Assembly: GCA_013813355.1 (NCBI GenBank)
Contig: JACCRT010000050.1
Location: 1-35,913, forward strand
Length of the DNA: 35,913 bases
Origin: Acidobacteriota bacterium
Lineage (GTDB): Bacteria > Acidobacteriota > Vicinamibacteria > Vicinamibacterales > 2-12-FULL-66-21
Reading direction: 5' to 3'
The notes under the pieces: model-generated
What the model was told of the DNA's origin: nothing
Databases searched by the model: none
What the model saw: only the letters and a program-made list of their open reading frames with translations
Shown: in pieces, positions 7,975-16,720 of the stretch
Position numbering within the stretch: the first letter of the stretch is position 1
Layout of the letters: each line of letters begins with the position of its first letter
Translations under genes and position numbers: made by a program

Positions 7975-9393
7975 ATGATTTCAGCCGAGAGAATCCCCAA
8001 CAACGTCGGCCTGTCGAGCAACAAGCGGCTGCAGCGGGCGCTGGAGCACTGGCAGCCGAAATACCTCCAGTGGTGGCAGGACATGGGTCCGCAGGGCTTC
8101 CAGAACTACCACCAGGTGTACGTGCGCACCGCCGTGAGCGTCGATCCCTCCGGGTGGGCGCATTTCGAGTACGTGAAGCTGCCGGAGTACCGCTGGGGGA
8201 TCTTTCTCGCGGACCCTGTGCACGATCGGCGCATCGGGTTCGGTGATTTTTTCGGCCAGCCTGTGTGGCAGGAAGTGCCGGGCGAGTTCCGCAACCAGCT
8301 CCGCCGGCTGATCGTGACGCAGGGCGATACCGAGCCCGCGAGCGTCGAGCAGCAGCGGTGGCTGGGGCAGCGCTGCCCGAGCCTCTACGATCTCCGCAAC
8401 CTGTTCCAGGTGAACGTCGAAGAAGGCCGGCACCTGTGGGCGATGGTCTACCTGCTGCACTCGTACTTCGGGCGCGACGGCCGCGACGAGGCGGAGGAAC
8501 TGCTCGAGCGCCAGAGCGGCAACCGCGACAAGCCGCGCATCCTCGACGCGTTCAACGAGCCGATCGAGAACTGGCTCGACTTCTTCATGTTCACGATGTT
8601 CACCGATCGCGACGGCAAGTCGCAGTTGCTGTCGCTCTCCGAGAGCTCGCTGGATCCCCTGTCGCGCACGACACGCTTCATGCTGACCGAGGAAGCGCAC
8701 CACATGTTCGTCGGCGAGACCGGCATCGCCCGCATCATCGAGCGCACCTGCCAGCTGCTCGGCCAGGCGGGTTTCTCGGAAGACGTGCGGCGGCTGGGCG
8801 CCATCGACATCCCGACCATCCAGAAGTTCATCAACCTCTGGTTCAGTCTCAGCCTCGATCTCCACGGCAACGAGATTTCGACCAACGCCGCGTCGTACTT
8901 CGGGAATGGCCTCAAGGGTCGCGCGATGGAAGACAAATGGGACGACCATCACGCCATCGAAACCCATTACGAGCTCGACGTACCGAACGGGGACGGGCTC
9001 GAACGCAAGGTCATCCCCATGCGCACGGCCATGAACGAAGTGCTGCGTGACTGGTACGTCGGCGACTGCCAGGCGGGCGTCACGCGCTGGAACAAGATTT
9101 TCGAGCGCCACGGCATGTCCGACCGGCTGCGCCTGCCCGACCGCAAGTTCAACCGCGGCATCGGCATGTTCTCGTCGCTCCACTACGATCCGAACGGCGC
9201 GCCGCTCTCGGTCTCGGAATGGGAGCGCCGCCGGAACGAGTGGCTCCCGGCGCCGGCCGATCGCGAATACCTGCTGAGCATCATGGCCTCGCCGGTCTAC
9301 GAGCCTGGCAAGTTCGCCAATTACATCGCGCCGCCGCTGCGCGGGATCAATCGGCAGCACCTGAACTTCGAATACGTGCGAACGGAGATATAG
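7975..9393 (+). CDS. boxB: benzoyl-CoA 2,3-epoxidase, oxygenase subunit
   Basis: Diiron monooxygenase of 472 residues that adds one O2-derived oxygen to benzoyl-CoA, giving the 2,3-epoxide. Family blocks are clear: IPNNVGLSSNKRLQRALEHWQPKYLQWWQDMGP near the N-terminus, then LFQVNVEEGRHLWAMVYLLH (first ExxH) and FMLTEEAHHMFVGETGI (second ExxH), the diiron ligand pairs. The ATG at 7975 is chosen over the track start at 7897 because AAGGA lies 7 nt before it and the extra 26 codons run back through repeat-derived sequence. It needs electrons from BoxA in known systems; no boxA is in the window. Confidence 0.95.
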   Translation: MISAERIPNNVGLSSNKRLQRALEHWQPKYLQWWQDMGPQGFQNYHQVYVRTAVSVDPSGWAHFEYVKLPEYRWGIFLADPVHDRRIGFGDFFGQPVWQEVPGEFRNQLRRLIVTQGDTEPASVEQQRWLGQRCPSLYDLRNLFQVNVEEGRHLWAMVYLLHSYFGRDGRDEAEELLERQSGNRDKPRILDAFNEPIENWLDFFMFTMFTDRDGKSQLLSLSESSLDPLSRTTRFMLTEEAHHMFVGETGIARIIERTCQLLGQAGFSEDVRRLGAIDIPTIQKFINLWFSLSLDLHGNEISTNAASYFGNGLKGRAMEDKWDDHHAIETHYELDVPNGDGLERKVIPMRTAMNEVLRDWYVGDCQAGVTRWNKIFERHGMSDRLRLPDRKFNRGIGMFSSLHYDPNGAPLSVSEWERRRNEWLPAPADREYLLSIMASPVYEPGKFANYIAPPLRGINRQHLNFEYVRTEI

Positions 9394-9445
9394 CCTGCCG
9401 ACGGAGGGGGCTGACCTGTCTTCGTCGCCTCCGGCAACTGAACAC

Positions 9446-10249
9446 ATGTCGTATCAAAAGATCGCCTACACCATCACAGACGGCGTCGCCGTCATCGAGT
9501 TGCACGATCCGCCGGCCAACACCTACTCGTACGAGATGATGCTCGAGATCGACTCGGCGGTCCTCTCGGCGCGGATGGACCCGGGCGTCCACGTGATCGT
9601 GCTGCGGGGCGCGGGTGAGAAGTTCTTTTGCGCCGGCGCGAACATCGGGATGCTGAAGGACGCCGATCCCGAGTTCAAGTACTACTTCTGCCTCCACGCC
9701 AACGAGACGCTCATGCGCCTCGAGCAAACACCCAAGCTCGTGATCGCCGCGCTCAGCGGCCACACTGTCGGCGGCGGCCTCGAGGTCGCGCTGGCGGCTG
9801 ACATTCGCATCGCCAAACGTGGCGCAGGCAAGATCGGTCTGCCGGAGGTTGCGCTCGGCGTGCTCCCTGGCACCGGCGGCACGCAGCGGCTGGCCCGCCT
9901 GATCGGCAAGGCCCGGGCGATCGAACACATGGCGGTCGGGCAGTTGATGTCGTTCGACGACGCGCACGCGCTGGGCCTCGTGAATCATGTCTGGGACGAG
10001 GGCGAAACGAAGGGATTGTCGTTCCACGACGCAGTGCTCGAGTACGCGAAGCAGTTCACGCCGCCCGGCAAGGCGAGTCGCGCCGTCGGGCGGATGAAGC
10101 GCGCTGTGCAGTCCGGGGTCGAGGCCGGCTTCCTCGAGGGACTGTCGCTCGAGCGCGAGCTCCAGCAGCTCCTCTTCCAGAGCGACGACGCCCGGGAAGG
10201 CCTGGCGGCGAACCTCGAGAAACGGAAGCCTCAATTCAGGGGACAATGA
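9446..10249 (+). CDS. enoyl-CoA hydratase/isomerase of the box cluster
   Basis: Crotonase of 267 residues with a normal single-domain layout. The first oxyanion segment is FFCAGANIGML and the second is LSGHTVGGGLEVALAADIRIA. LGLPGTGG-like text (LGVLPGTGGTQRLARLIG) supplies the second catalytic loop. Its place between boxB and the aldehyde dehydrogenase, with a 3-hydroxyacyl-CoA dehydrogenase downstream, suggests it handles the C6 unsaturated dicarboxyl-CoA product. A role on 3,4- or 2,3-dehydroadipyl-CoA is inferred. No strong Shine-Dalgarno is seen; the ATG gives the expected N-terminus MSYQKIAYTITDGVAVIELHDPPAN. Confidence 0.85.
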   Translation: MSYQKIAYTITDGVAVIELHDPPANTYSYEMMLEIDSAVLSARMDPGVHVIVLRGAGEKFFCAGANIGMLKDADPEFKYYFCLHANETLMRLEQTPKLVIAALSGHTVGGGLEVALAADIRIAKRGAGKIGLPEVALGVLPGTGGTQRLARLIGKARAIEHMAVGQLMSFDDAHALGLVNHVWDEGETKGLSFHDAVLEYAKQFTPPGKASRAVGRMKRAVQSGVEAGFLEGLSLERELQQLLFQSDDAREGLAANLEKRKPQFRGQ

Positions 10250-10276
10250 ACGCAAGATCGGCCCGAACACGACACC

Positions 10277-11737
10277 ATGACGACAACCGCGAGCCTCGAC
10301 AAGCATCTCTTCATCAACAACGAATGGCGCCCGGCCGGCTCCGGCAAGACGATGGAGGTTGTCAACCCGGCGACCGAGGAGGTGTGCGCCTCGGTGGCGT
10401 CGGCTGACAGCGGCGACCTCGACGCGGCGGTCGACGCGGCGCGCGCGGCGTTCGTCGGGCCTTGGGCGACGATGTCGGCGCGCGAGCGCGGGCGCCTCGT
10501 CCGGCGCATGGGCGAGCGGCTGATGGAGAAGGCCGACGAGATCTCGCGGCTCGAGACGCTGCACAACGGCAAGCCGATCAACGAGTCGCGCCACGTGGAA
10601 ATTCCGGCGGCCGCCGAGTGCTTCGAGTACTTCGGCGGGTGGTCCGACAAGCTGATGGGCGAGACCATCCCGGTCAAGGGCAACCACCTGACCTACACGC
10701 TGCGCGAGCCGCTCGGCGTGTGCGCCGCGATCGTCCCCTGGAACTTCCCGCTGCTCATCGCGGTGTGGAAGATCGCGCCGGCTCTCGCCACCGGCAACAC
10801 GATCATCGTGAAGCCGGCCAGCCAGACGCCGCTGACGGCGCTGGCGCTCGGCGACATCGCGGTGGACGTCGGGCTGCCCCCGGGCGTCTTCAACGTCCTG
10901 ACCGGCCCCGGCGCGAAGCTCGGGCAGGCCATCGTCGAACACCCCGGCATCGACAAGATTGCCTTCACGGGCGACACGTCCACCGGCAAGGGGATCATGC
11001 GGGGCGCGGCCGACACGCTCAAGAAGATCACGCTCGAGCTGGGGGGCAAGTCCCCGAACATCGTGCTGCCGGACGCCGACATCGAGGCGGCGGTCCGCGG
11101 CGCGACGATCGGGATCTTCTACGGCAAGGGGGAGGTCTGCGCCGCGGGGTCGCGCCTGCTCGTGGACAAGTCCATCAAGGACGAGTTCATCGACAAGCTC
11201 GCCGCGCGCACCAAGAAAATGGTCGCGGGCGACCCGATGGACCCGAAGACGCGCTTCGGCGCGCTATCGTCGAAGAAGCAGATGGAAACGGTCCTGCGCT
11301 ACATCGAATCGGGCCGGAAGGAAGGCGCGACGCTGGTGGCTGGCGGAGAGCGGATCGACATCGGCACCGGCAGGGGCTACTTCGTCCAGCCGACGGTGTT
11401 CGCGGACGTGCAGCCGGAGATGACGATCTCGCGCGAGGAAATCTTCGGACCGGTGCTGGCGGCGATTGAGTTCGCGGATCTCGATGAGGCCATCGCCCGC
11501 GCGAACGACACGCCGTACGGCCTGGCGGCCGGCGTGTGGACGCGCGACATCAAGAAAGCGCACTACGTGGCCAGCAAGCTCAAGGCCGGTACGGTCTGGA
11601 TCAACACCTACAACGTCTACGACACGGCGGCGCCCTTCGGCGGCTACAAGGCCAGCGGCTTCGGCCGCGAGATGTCGGCGCACGCCCTTGAGCATTACAC
11701 GCAAATCAAGAGCGTGTGGGTCGACCTCAACATGTAG
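10277..11737 (+). CDS. NAD(P)-dependent aldehyde dehydrogenase (BoxD position)
   Basis: Classical ALDH of 486 residues. The N-terminus reads LFINNEWRPAGSGKTMEVVNPATEE. The cofactor/active-site blocks are PWNFPLLIAVWKIAPALATGN, ITLELGGKSPNIV (general-base Glu) and YGKGEVCAAGSRLLV (catalytic Cys). The EEIFGPV and NDTPYGLAAGVWT blocks follow. In the box pathway the aldehyde is 3,4-dehydroadipyl-CoA semialdehyde, and position suggests this enzyme oxidises it. By sequence it belongs to the broad betaine-aldehyde/aldehyde dehydrogenase group, so the substrate is inferred from context and I give no boxD symbol. The start is 27 nt after the hydratase stop. Confidence 0.88.
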   Translation: MTTTASLDKHLFINNEWRPAGSGKTMEVVNPATEEVCASVASADSGDLDAAVDAARAAFVGPWATMSARERGRLVRRMGERLMEKADEISRLETLHNGKPINESRHVEIPAAAECFEYFGGWSDKLMGETIPVKGNHLTYTLREPLGVCAAIVPWNFPLLIAVWKIAPALATGNTIIVKPASQTPLTALALGDIAVDVGLPPGVFNVLTGPGAKLGQAIVEHPGIDKIAFTGDTSTGKGIMRGAADTLKKITLELGGKSPNIVLPDADIEAAVRGATIGIFYGKGEVCAAGSRLLVDKSIKDEFIDKLAARTKKMVAGDPMDPKTRFGALSSKKQMETVLRYIESGRKEGATLVAGGERIDIGTGRGYFVQPTVFADVQPEMTISREEIFGPVLAAIEFADLDEAIARANDTPYGLAAGVWTRDIKKAHYVASKLKAGTVWINTYNVYDTAAPFGGYKASGFGREMSAHALEHYTQIKSVWVDLNM

Positions 11738-11763
11738 AGAGGCGCGAACCTCTCACGCGACAT

Positions 11764-12930
11764 ATGTCCGATCCGCTCCTCCGCTGGCGCAGCGAATTCC
11801 CCATCGTGGACACCTGCACGTACCTGGTGAGCCACTCGCTCGGCGCGATGCCCCGACGGGCAGTCACGTATCTTCAGCAGTTCGCCGACGAGTGGTCGTC
11901 GCGCGGCGTTCGCGCGTGGCATGAGGGGTGGTGGGACATCGGCCGGACGACCGGCGACCTCCTGGCCCCGATCCTCGGCGTGCCTGCAGGCACGATCTCG
12001 ATGCACCAGAACGTCACGGTGGCAATGGCCATCATCGCCTCGTGCTACCGGTTCGACGGGCCGCGCCGGAAGATCGTGCTCACCGACCTCGAGTTCCCGT
12101 CCAACATCTACCTGTTCGAGGGCTTTCGCCGCTACGGCGCCGAGATCGTCCGCGTGAAGTCGGACGATGCGATGCGGACGAACCTGGAGCGGCTGCTCGA
12201 CGCCATCGACGAGCGGACGGCGCTCGTGCCGCTGTCGTACGTGCTGTTCAGGAGCGCGTACATCCAGAAGGTGGACGCCGTTATCGAGAAGGCGCATCGC
12301 GTCGGCGCGCGCGTAATCCTCGACCTCTACCAGGCCGCCGGCACCGTGCCGCTGAACGTCGAGGCGTCAGGCGCCGACTTCGCCGTCGGCGGCTCCGTCA
12401 AGTGGCTGTGCGGCGGCCCCGGCGCCGGCTACCTCTACGTGCGGCCCGACTTGGCGAAGGGCGTCGAGCCGGGCTTCGTCGGCTGGGCCGCGCACGCGCA
12501 GCCGTTCCAGTTCGTGGCGGAGGCGATCGAGTACGCGGACGCGCCGGAGCGCTTCCAGAGCGGCACCCCCAACGTGCCGTCGCTGTACTCGGCGCGCGCC
12601 GGCTACGAGATTGTTGCGGAGGTCGGCGTCCAAGCCATACGCGAGAAATCGCTGCGGCTGACGCGGCGCATGATCGACCTGGCCCGCGAGGCAGGGTGGC
12701 GCGTCAACACGCCCGATCGAGACGACGAGCGGGGTGGTGCGGTGATCGTGGACGTGCCGGATGCCGAGGCGGCTGCCGCCGAGCTGATCCGCCACGAGGT
12801 CATCGTGGATTACCGGCCTGGTGCGGGTATCCGCATGGCCCCGCACTTCTACAACACGGTGGAGGAGATCGAGCAGGCGATGGAGACGCTCTCGGCGATT
12901 GTCGAAGGAAGAGCACGCGGTAAAGAGTAA
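11764..12930 (+). CDS. class V PLP enzyme, kynureninase-like
   Basis: Fold-type-I PLP enzyme of 388 residues, close in layout to kynureninase. It shows YLVSHSLGAMPRRAV, EWSSRGVRAWHEGWWD, LTDLEFPSNIYLFEGF, the PLP Asp in ILDLYQAAGTVPLN, the Schiff-base Lys in GGSVKWLCGGPGAGYLYVRP, then VGWAAHAQPFQF and RFQSGTPNVPSLYSA. Two positions differ from kynureninases as I remember them: the His after the PLP Asp (DLAHSAG) is Gln, and the Tyr before the Lys (TYKYLNG) is Val. It may therefore not cleave kynurenine. The ATG at 11764 replaces the track's longer start. It lies in the box cluster, 26 nt after the ALDH; the last residues GKE are encoded by the start of a repeat. Confidence 0.8.
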   Translation: MSDPLLRWRSEFPIVDTCTYLVSHSLGAMPRRAVTYLQQFADEWSSRGVRAWHEGWWDIGRTTGDLLAPILGVPAGTISMHQNVTVAMAIIASCYRFDGPRRKIVLTDLEFPSNIYLFEGFRRYGAEIVRVKSDDAMRTNLERLLDAIDERTALVPLSYVLFRSAYIQKVDAVIEKAHRVGARVILDLYQAAGTVPLNVEASGADFAVGGSVKWLCGGPGAGYLYVRPDLAKGVEPGFVGWAAHAQPFQFVAEAIEYADAPERFQSGTPNVPSLYSARAGYEIVAEVGVQAIREKSLRLTRRMIDLAREAGWRVNTPDRDDERGGAVIVDVPDAEAAAAELIRHEVIVDYRPGAGIRMAPHFYNTVEEIEQAMETLSAIVEGRARGKE

Positions 12931-12961
12931 AGGGTAAGGGGTAAAGGCGAAAGGGTAACGG
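12919..12961 (+). repeat. degenerate GTAAAGGG-type tandem repeat
   Basis: Roughly 7-8 bp units (GGTAAAGAGTAAAGGGTAAGGGGTAAAGGCGAAAGGGTAACGG) fill the gap between the kynureninase-like gene and the dehydrogenase. The array begins inside the coding end and supplies that gene's TAA stop. Confidence 0.7.
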
Positions 12962-12969
12962 AGCCGGAC

Positions 12970-13818
12970 GTGAAGATTCGAACGATAGCAGTGCTGGGAG
13001 CCGGGACGATGGGGCATGGGATTGCGCATGCGGCCATCGCGGGGGGCTACGAGACGCGGATGTACGACGTCGCGGATGCGGCCGTGAAGAAGGGGCGTGC
13101 GGCGATCGAGGCGATCGCGAAGAAGGGCGTCGAGCTGGGAACGGTGACGACCGCCGATGCTGAGGCGATGCTGAAGCGGTTGACCGCCACGAGCGATCTC
13201 GGCGAGGCGCTTGCCGACACGGATTTCGTCATCGAGGCGGCGCCGGAGAAGATCGACCTGAAGCTCGCGCTGATGGGCGAGATCGATCGGCTGGCGCCGG
13301 CGCACGCGATCGTGGCGACCAACACGTCCGCGCTCAGCATCACCGAGATGGCCGGCGCCACACGCACCCCGTCCCGCGTGGCCGGCATGCACTTCTTCAA
13401 CCCGGTCCACCGGATGAGGCTCATCGAGATCGTCCGCGCGCTCGAGAGCTCGCCCGACACCCTCCAGGCCATCGATGAGGTCTCGCGGCAGATGGGCAAG
13501 GACACTGTCGTCGTTCGCGAGTCGCCCGGGTTCATCACCACCCGCGTGAACGCCAGCATCGGCAACGAGGCGTTCTATATGCTGATGGAAGGCGTCGCGA
13601 CTCCCAGGGACATCGACAAGGCGCTCAAGCTCGGGTTGAACCACCCGATGGGGCCTTTCGAGCTCGGCGACCTCGTCGGTCTCGATACGCGGCTTCGTAT
13701 TCTCGAGTACCTGCACCGCAGCATGGGCGAAAAGTACCGCCCGTGCCCGCTGCTGGTGCAGTACGTCAAGGCCGGCCGGCTTGGCCGGAAGGTTGGCCGG
13801 GGCGTCTACGAGTACTGA
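12970..13818 (+). CDS. 3-hydroxyacyl-CoA dehydrogenase
   Basis: NAD-dependent enzyme of 282 residues, the size of single-function 3-hydroxybutyryl-CoA dehydrogenases. The Rossmann fingerprint is IAVLGAGTMGHGIAHAA near the N-terminus. Active-site blocks are VIEAAPEKIDLK, ATNTSALSI, GMHFFNPVHRMRLIEIV (catalytic His) and the C-terminal NHPMGPFELGDLVGLD. The start is GTG at 12970. In this cluster it probably oxidises 3-hydroxyadipyl-CoA to 3-oxoadipyl-CoA after the hydratase, though a general C4 role cannot be excluded. A thiolase to finish the pathway is not in the window. Confidence 0.88.
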   Translation: MKIRTIAVLGAGTMGHGIAHAAIAGGYETRMYDVADAAVKKGRAAIEAIAKKGVELGTVTTADAEAMLKRLTATSDLGEALADTDFVIEAAPEKIDLKLALMGEIDRLAPAHAIVATNTSALSITEMAGATRTPSRVAGMHFFNPVHRMRLIEIVRALESSPDTLQAIDEVSRQMGKDTVVVRESPGFITTRVNASIGNEAFYMLMEGVATPRDIDKALKLGLNHPMGPFELGDLVGLDTRLRILEYLHRSMGEKYRPCPLLVQYVKAGRLGRKVGRGVYEY

Positions 13819-13825
13819 ACGGCCC

Positions 13826-13831
13826 TATAAT
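13826..13831 (+). promoter_or_regulatory. -10 element of the DUF2203 gene
   Basis: Perfect TATAAT, 7 nt before ATG 13839 and 8 nt after the upstream stop codon. No clear -35 is visible. The spacing predicts transcription starting at or next to the ATG. Confidence 0.55.
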
Positions 13832-13838
13832 CGATCGA

Positions 13839-14192
13839 ATGGACAGTTCGCCTGAAGTCGCCGTCACTTTCTCCCTCCAGGAGGCGAGGGAGCTGCTCCC
13901 CGAGGTCAAGCATCTGACCGCTGACGCCGTCCGCCGGACCGAGTCACTGGCGTCGCAGCTGCAAGGCCTGGCCGAGGACGACCCCGACTACGTGCGCCTG
14001 GCGGCCGCTCTCAAGGCCGTCATCGAGCAGTGGGCCGACCAGGTTCACTCCATGGGGCTCGAGGCGAAGGGCCTGTGGCTGGTGGATTTCGACAACGGGC
14101 AGGGCTACTACTGCTGGTCCTACCCCGAGCCCACTATCTCGCATTACCACGGCTATGACGATGGGTTCGACGGCCGAATGACCATCCAGTAG
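13839..14192 (+). CDS. DUF2203 family protein
   Basis: Small acidic protein of 117 residues matching DUF2203: [13 protein letters not shown] at the N-terminus, a helical middle, and the C-terminal [36 protein letters not shown]. The function of the family is not known. The ATG at 13839 is chosen because TATAAT ends 7 nt before it; the track start at 13743 would lie inside the preceding gene. With its own promoter it need not be part of the box operon. Confidence 0.85.
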   Translation: MDSSPEVAVTFSLQEARELLPEVKHLTADAVRRTESLASQLQGLAEDDPDYVRLAAALKAVIEQWADQVHSMGLEAKGLWLVDFDNGQGYYCWSYPEPTISHYHGYDDGFDGRMTIQ

Positions 14193-14453
14193 GCCCAGGC
14201 GCCACGCGGCGTGCCACGCTGCGCTGTCACAACTCAGGCGAGCCGAAAGGCCCTGGTGCGGTATAACCGTTGTAGCGGTCGGGCCTGCCGGATTGCCGGC
14301 GGGCGGGCTGTCTCTGGGGCCGCGCGGTCGCGCAACGGGTGACATTCGAACCATTCGGTGGCGGCGCGGCGGTTGCACTCGAACCGGCCGACGCGTCACC
14401 GCTGCAGGCAGTTGTGCCGGGCCGGACGCCCGGGACGCGGAGGAGCGGGGCGC
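14193..14453 (+). other. 261-nt intergenic region before the ferredoxin
   Basis: There is no supported gene here. A TATAAC hexamer (14262-14267) is a possible -10 for the ferredoxin-nuoB-nuoI unit. Frames crossing the region are extensions of the ferredoxin or shadows. Confidence 0.4.
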
Positions 14454-14714
<261 letters not shown>

Positions 14715-14760
14715 TTGGTCAACAGAGGAGGCGGAAACGCTGTGGCGAATTGGATGTCGT

Positions 14761-14784
14761 CATCTCCGTGACCTCCGTGACCTG
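14761..14784 (+). repeat. short direct repeat CTCCGTGAC
   Basis: CATCTCCGTGACCTCCGTGACCTG lies between the ferredoxin and nuoB, with two adjoining 9-bp CTCCGTGAC units. It shares the TCCGTG word with the array at 16721. Confidence 0.6.
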
Positions 14785-14796
14785 ACAAGGAGCAGC

Positions 14797-15342
14797 ATGG
14801 GCCTCCTGGAGCACAAGTTCGAGGACAACTTCATCACCACGAACGTGGACAAGGTCCTCAACTGGGCGCGGCAGTCGTCGCTCTGGCCGATGGGCTTCGG
14901 CCTGGCGTGCTGCGCCATCGAGATGATGGCGACCGGCGCGTCACGCTACGACATCTCGCGCTTCGGCGCCGAGGTCTTTCGGGCGTCCCCCCGCCAGGCG
15001 GACCTGCTCATCGTTGCCGGGACGGTCACGAAGAAGATGGCGCCGGTGCTGCGCCGGCTCTACGACCAGATGCCGGAGCCGAAGTGGGTGATCTCCATGG
15101 GGAGCTGCTCGAACGCCGGCGGGCCGTTTCCGACGTATAGCGTGCTCCAGGGTGTCGACAAGATCGTCCCGGTGGACGTCTACGTGTCCGGCTGCCCGCC
15201 GCGGCCCGAGGCGCTGCTCTACGGCCTGATGCGCCTGCAGGACAAGATCCGCCGCGAGAACACCGTGCTCCGCCGCGAGCGGGTGATCCACTCGGGCGAG
15301 ACGGACGCACGGCTGGTCGAGTCATCGGCGCGACAGGGGTGA
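14797..15342 (+). CDS. nuoB: NADH-quinone oxidoreductase subunit B
   Basis: The 181-residue subunit carries the N2 cluster of complex I. The Cys pattern is present: [21 protein letters not shown] and [14 protein letters not shown]. The segment [18 protein letters not shown] is characteristic. The ATG at 14797 follows AAGGAG at suitable distance; the track's start at 14293 is spurious. nuoI starts 4 nt after the stop. The rest of complex I is absent here, so the holoenzyme must be encoded elsewhere, or this is a second copy. The subunit sits at the peripheral arm near the quinone site. Confidence 0.95.
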   Translation: MGLLEHKFEDNFITTNVDKVLNWARQSSLWPMGFGLACCAIEMMATGASRYDISRFGAEVFRASPRQADLLIVAGTVTKKMAPVLRRLYDQMPEPKWVISMGSCSNAGGPFPTYSVLQGVDKIVPVDVYVSGCPPRPEALLYGLMRLQDKIRRENTVLRRERVIHSGETDARLVESSARQG

Positions 15343-15346
15343 CCCG

Positions 15347-15817
15347 ATGCAACGACTGAGCAGGTTCTTCAAGACGTTCTTCCTGGTCGACATCGCGAAG
15401 GGCCTGTGGCTCACGCTGCGCTACACGCCGCAGCCGGCCTTCACCTTTCAATACCCGGCCGAACGCCGGCCGGTATCGCCGCGCTTTCGGGGCCTGCTTC
15501 GGCTCCAGGTGGAGCCTGAAACCGGCGCCCAGACCTGTATTGTCTGCGACCAGTGCGCCAAGGTGTGTCCCGACGACCTCATCTCGCTCGGCGGCCACCG
15601 CGAGCCGGGGCAGAAGATCAAGATTCTCGACTATTTCGATTTCAATCTGTCTCGCTGCAGCTTCTGTGGGCTGTGCGCCGAGGTCTGTCCGACCAAGCCG
15701 GTGAAGGCGCTGATCATGAGCGAGGACTACGAGCTCGGCACCTACTCGCGCGACTCGCAGATCATGCGCATCGATGAGATGTACGACGGGGTCCCGATCG
15801 AGCCGTACGTGAAGTAG
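15347..15817 (+). CDS. nuoI: NADH-quinone oxidoreductase subunit I
   Basis: The 156-residue subunit binds two 4Fe-4S clusters: CIVCDQCAKVCP and CSFCGLCAEVCP, each CX2CX2CX3CP. The N-terminal helix segment FFLVDIAKGLWLTLRYTPQPAFTFQYP is typical of NuoI. It passes electrons from the peripheral Fe-S chain toward NuoB, with which it is tightly linked (4-nt gap, presumably cotranslated). The C-terminus YELGTYSRDSQIMRIDEMYDG is also family-like. Confidence 0.94.
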   Translation: MQRLSRFFKTFFLVDIAKGLWLTLRYTPQPAFTFQYPAERRPVSPRFRGLLRLQVEPETGAQTCIVCDQCAKVCPDDLISLGGHREPGQKIKILDYFDFNLSRCSFCGLCAEVCPTKPVKALIMSEDYELGTYSRDSQIMRIDEMYDGVPIEPYVK

Positions 15818-15845
15818 GCAGTTTCCACGGCGAACGCCGCTGCCC

Positions 15846-16334
15846 TCAGCGCTCCAGCGCCCGCCGCGCGTTGAGTCGCTCGGCGCGCCGCGCATCGGCT
15901 TCGGCCGCCTTCCGCTTCTCGTCGTCACTCTCCAGGATGAGCCCCGGGATCGGCAGCCGTGCACCGTCGCGGTCCACGGCGACGAACGTCAGGTAGGCGC
16001 GGCTCGTCATCCGCCGGACGCCGGTCAGCGTCTCCTCCGAGAACACCTCCACCTCGACCTCGAGCGACGTGCTCCAGGCCGCGGTGACACGCGAGTGCAG
16101 GATGATGAGGTCCCCGACCTTGATCGGATGGAGGAACTGGAGCCCGTCGACCGCCGCTGTGACGAGCAGGCTGCGGGTGTGGCGGTGACAGGCGACGGCG
16201 CCCGCGATGTCGATGAGGTGCATCACCGTGCCGCCGAGGATGAACCCGAGTGGGTTGGCATCGTTCGGCAGGACGACCTGCACCATCTCCGTGGCGGAGT
16301 CGCCCGGGTGTCTGGGTGGAAGCGTGGACGTCAT
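15846..16334 (-). CDS. acyl-CoA thioesterase, hotdog fold
   Basis: Single hotdog domain of about 162 residues. VLPNDANPLGFILGGTVMHLIDIAGAVACHRH is the active-site strand-helix of the YciA/BFIT-type acyl-CoA hydrolases, where Asn and Asp act in catalysis. LQFLHPIKVGDLIILHSRV and SRAYLTFVAVD follow as expected. The C-terminal 30 residues are charged and helical. I prefer ATG 16334 to the GTG at 16349; either is possible. It converges with nuoI, 28 nt apart. It releases free acids from acyl-CoAs; a link to the aromatic-CoA cluster is possible but not shown. Confidence 0.85.
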   Translation of the reverse strand: MTSTLPPRHPGDSATEMVQVVLPNDANPLGFILGGTVMHLIDIAGAVACHRHTRSLLVTAAVDGLQFLHPIKVGDLIILHSRVTAAWSTSLEVEVEVFSEETLTGVRRMTSRAYLTFVAVDRDGARLPIPGLILESDDEKRKAAEADARRAERLNARRALER

Positions 16335-16388
16335 CGTTGTCGGCGGCACCCGCGTGGGCCAGAGGTTCGGGTCGGCCTCCGGGTCAAA

Positions 16389-16622
16389 TCAATTCCCGCA
16401 GTTCCTGTCCACAAATGCCTTGAGAGTGCACCGGAGCTCGGCGGGCAGATCGTCGTCGCGAATGGTGCGCAGGAGGGAGACCGTCGACTGGTAGGTTTTC
16501 AGCTGCGTCACGCACCGTGGGCATGCCGCCAGGTGCCGCTCGAGACGGGTATGGACCTCCGGCGGCAGGTGGCGTTCCACGAAATCCGCCAGGAGGCCCA
16601 CGAGTTCGTTACAACGCTTCAC
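16389..16622 (-). CDS. zinc-finger (zf-HC2-like) protein
   Basis: Small protein of 77 residues from GTG 16622: KRCNELVGLLADFVERHLPPEVHTRLERHLAACPRCVTQLKTY. The C...HLAACPRC arrangement is the zinc-binding motif of anti-sigma factors. No transmembrane helix follows, and no sigma gene lies beside it. The track start at 16718 adds 32 codons that do not look family-like. The start is uncertain because no ribosome-binding site is seen. It could be a soluble anti-sigma or an orphan regulator; the ECF sigma gene at 20250 has its own partner. Confidence 0.6.
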   Translation of the reverse strand: MKRCNELVGLLADFVERHLPPEVHTRLERHLAACPRCVTQLKTYQSTVSLLRTIRDDDLPAELRCTLKAFVDRNCGN

Positions 16623-16720
16623 GGCCGCCGCCGGACAACCACGGCCGCTGTCACCCGACAGGAGGCAGCCGGCAGCCAGGATCCCGACACGATCCGCGAG
16701 CATCCCCGGCCCCGACAAAC

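Noticed and set aside
7981-9447. 488-residue minus-strand frame
   Set aside because: Antisense shadow of boxB; the plus frame has clear diiron motifs.
9347-10942. 531-residue minus-strand frame
   Set aside because: Antisense shadow spanning the enoyl-CoA hydratase and aldehyde dehydrogenase genes.
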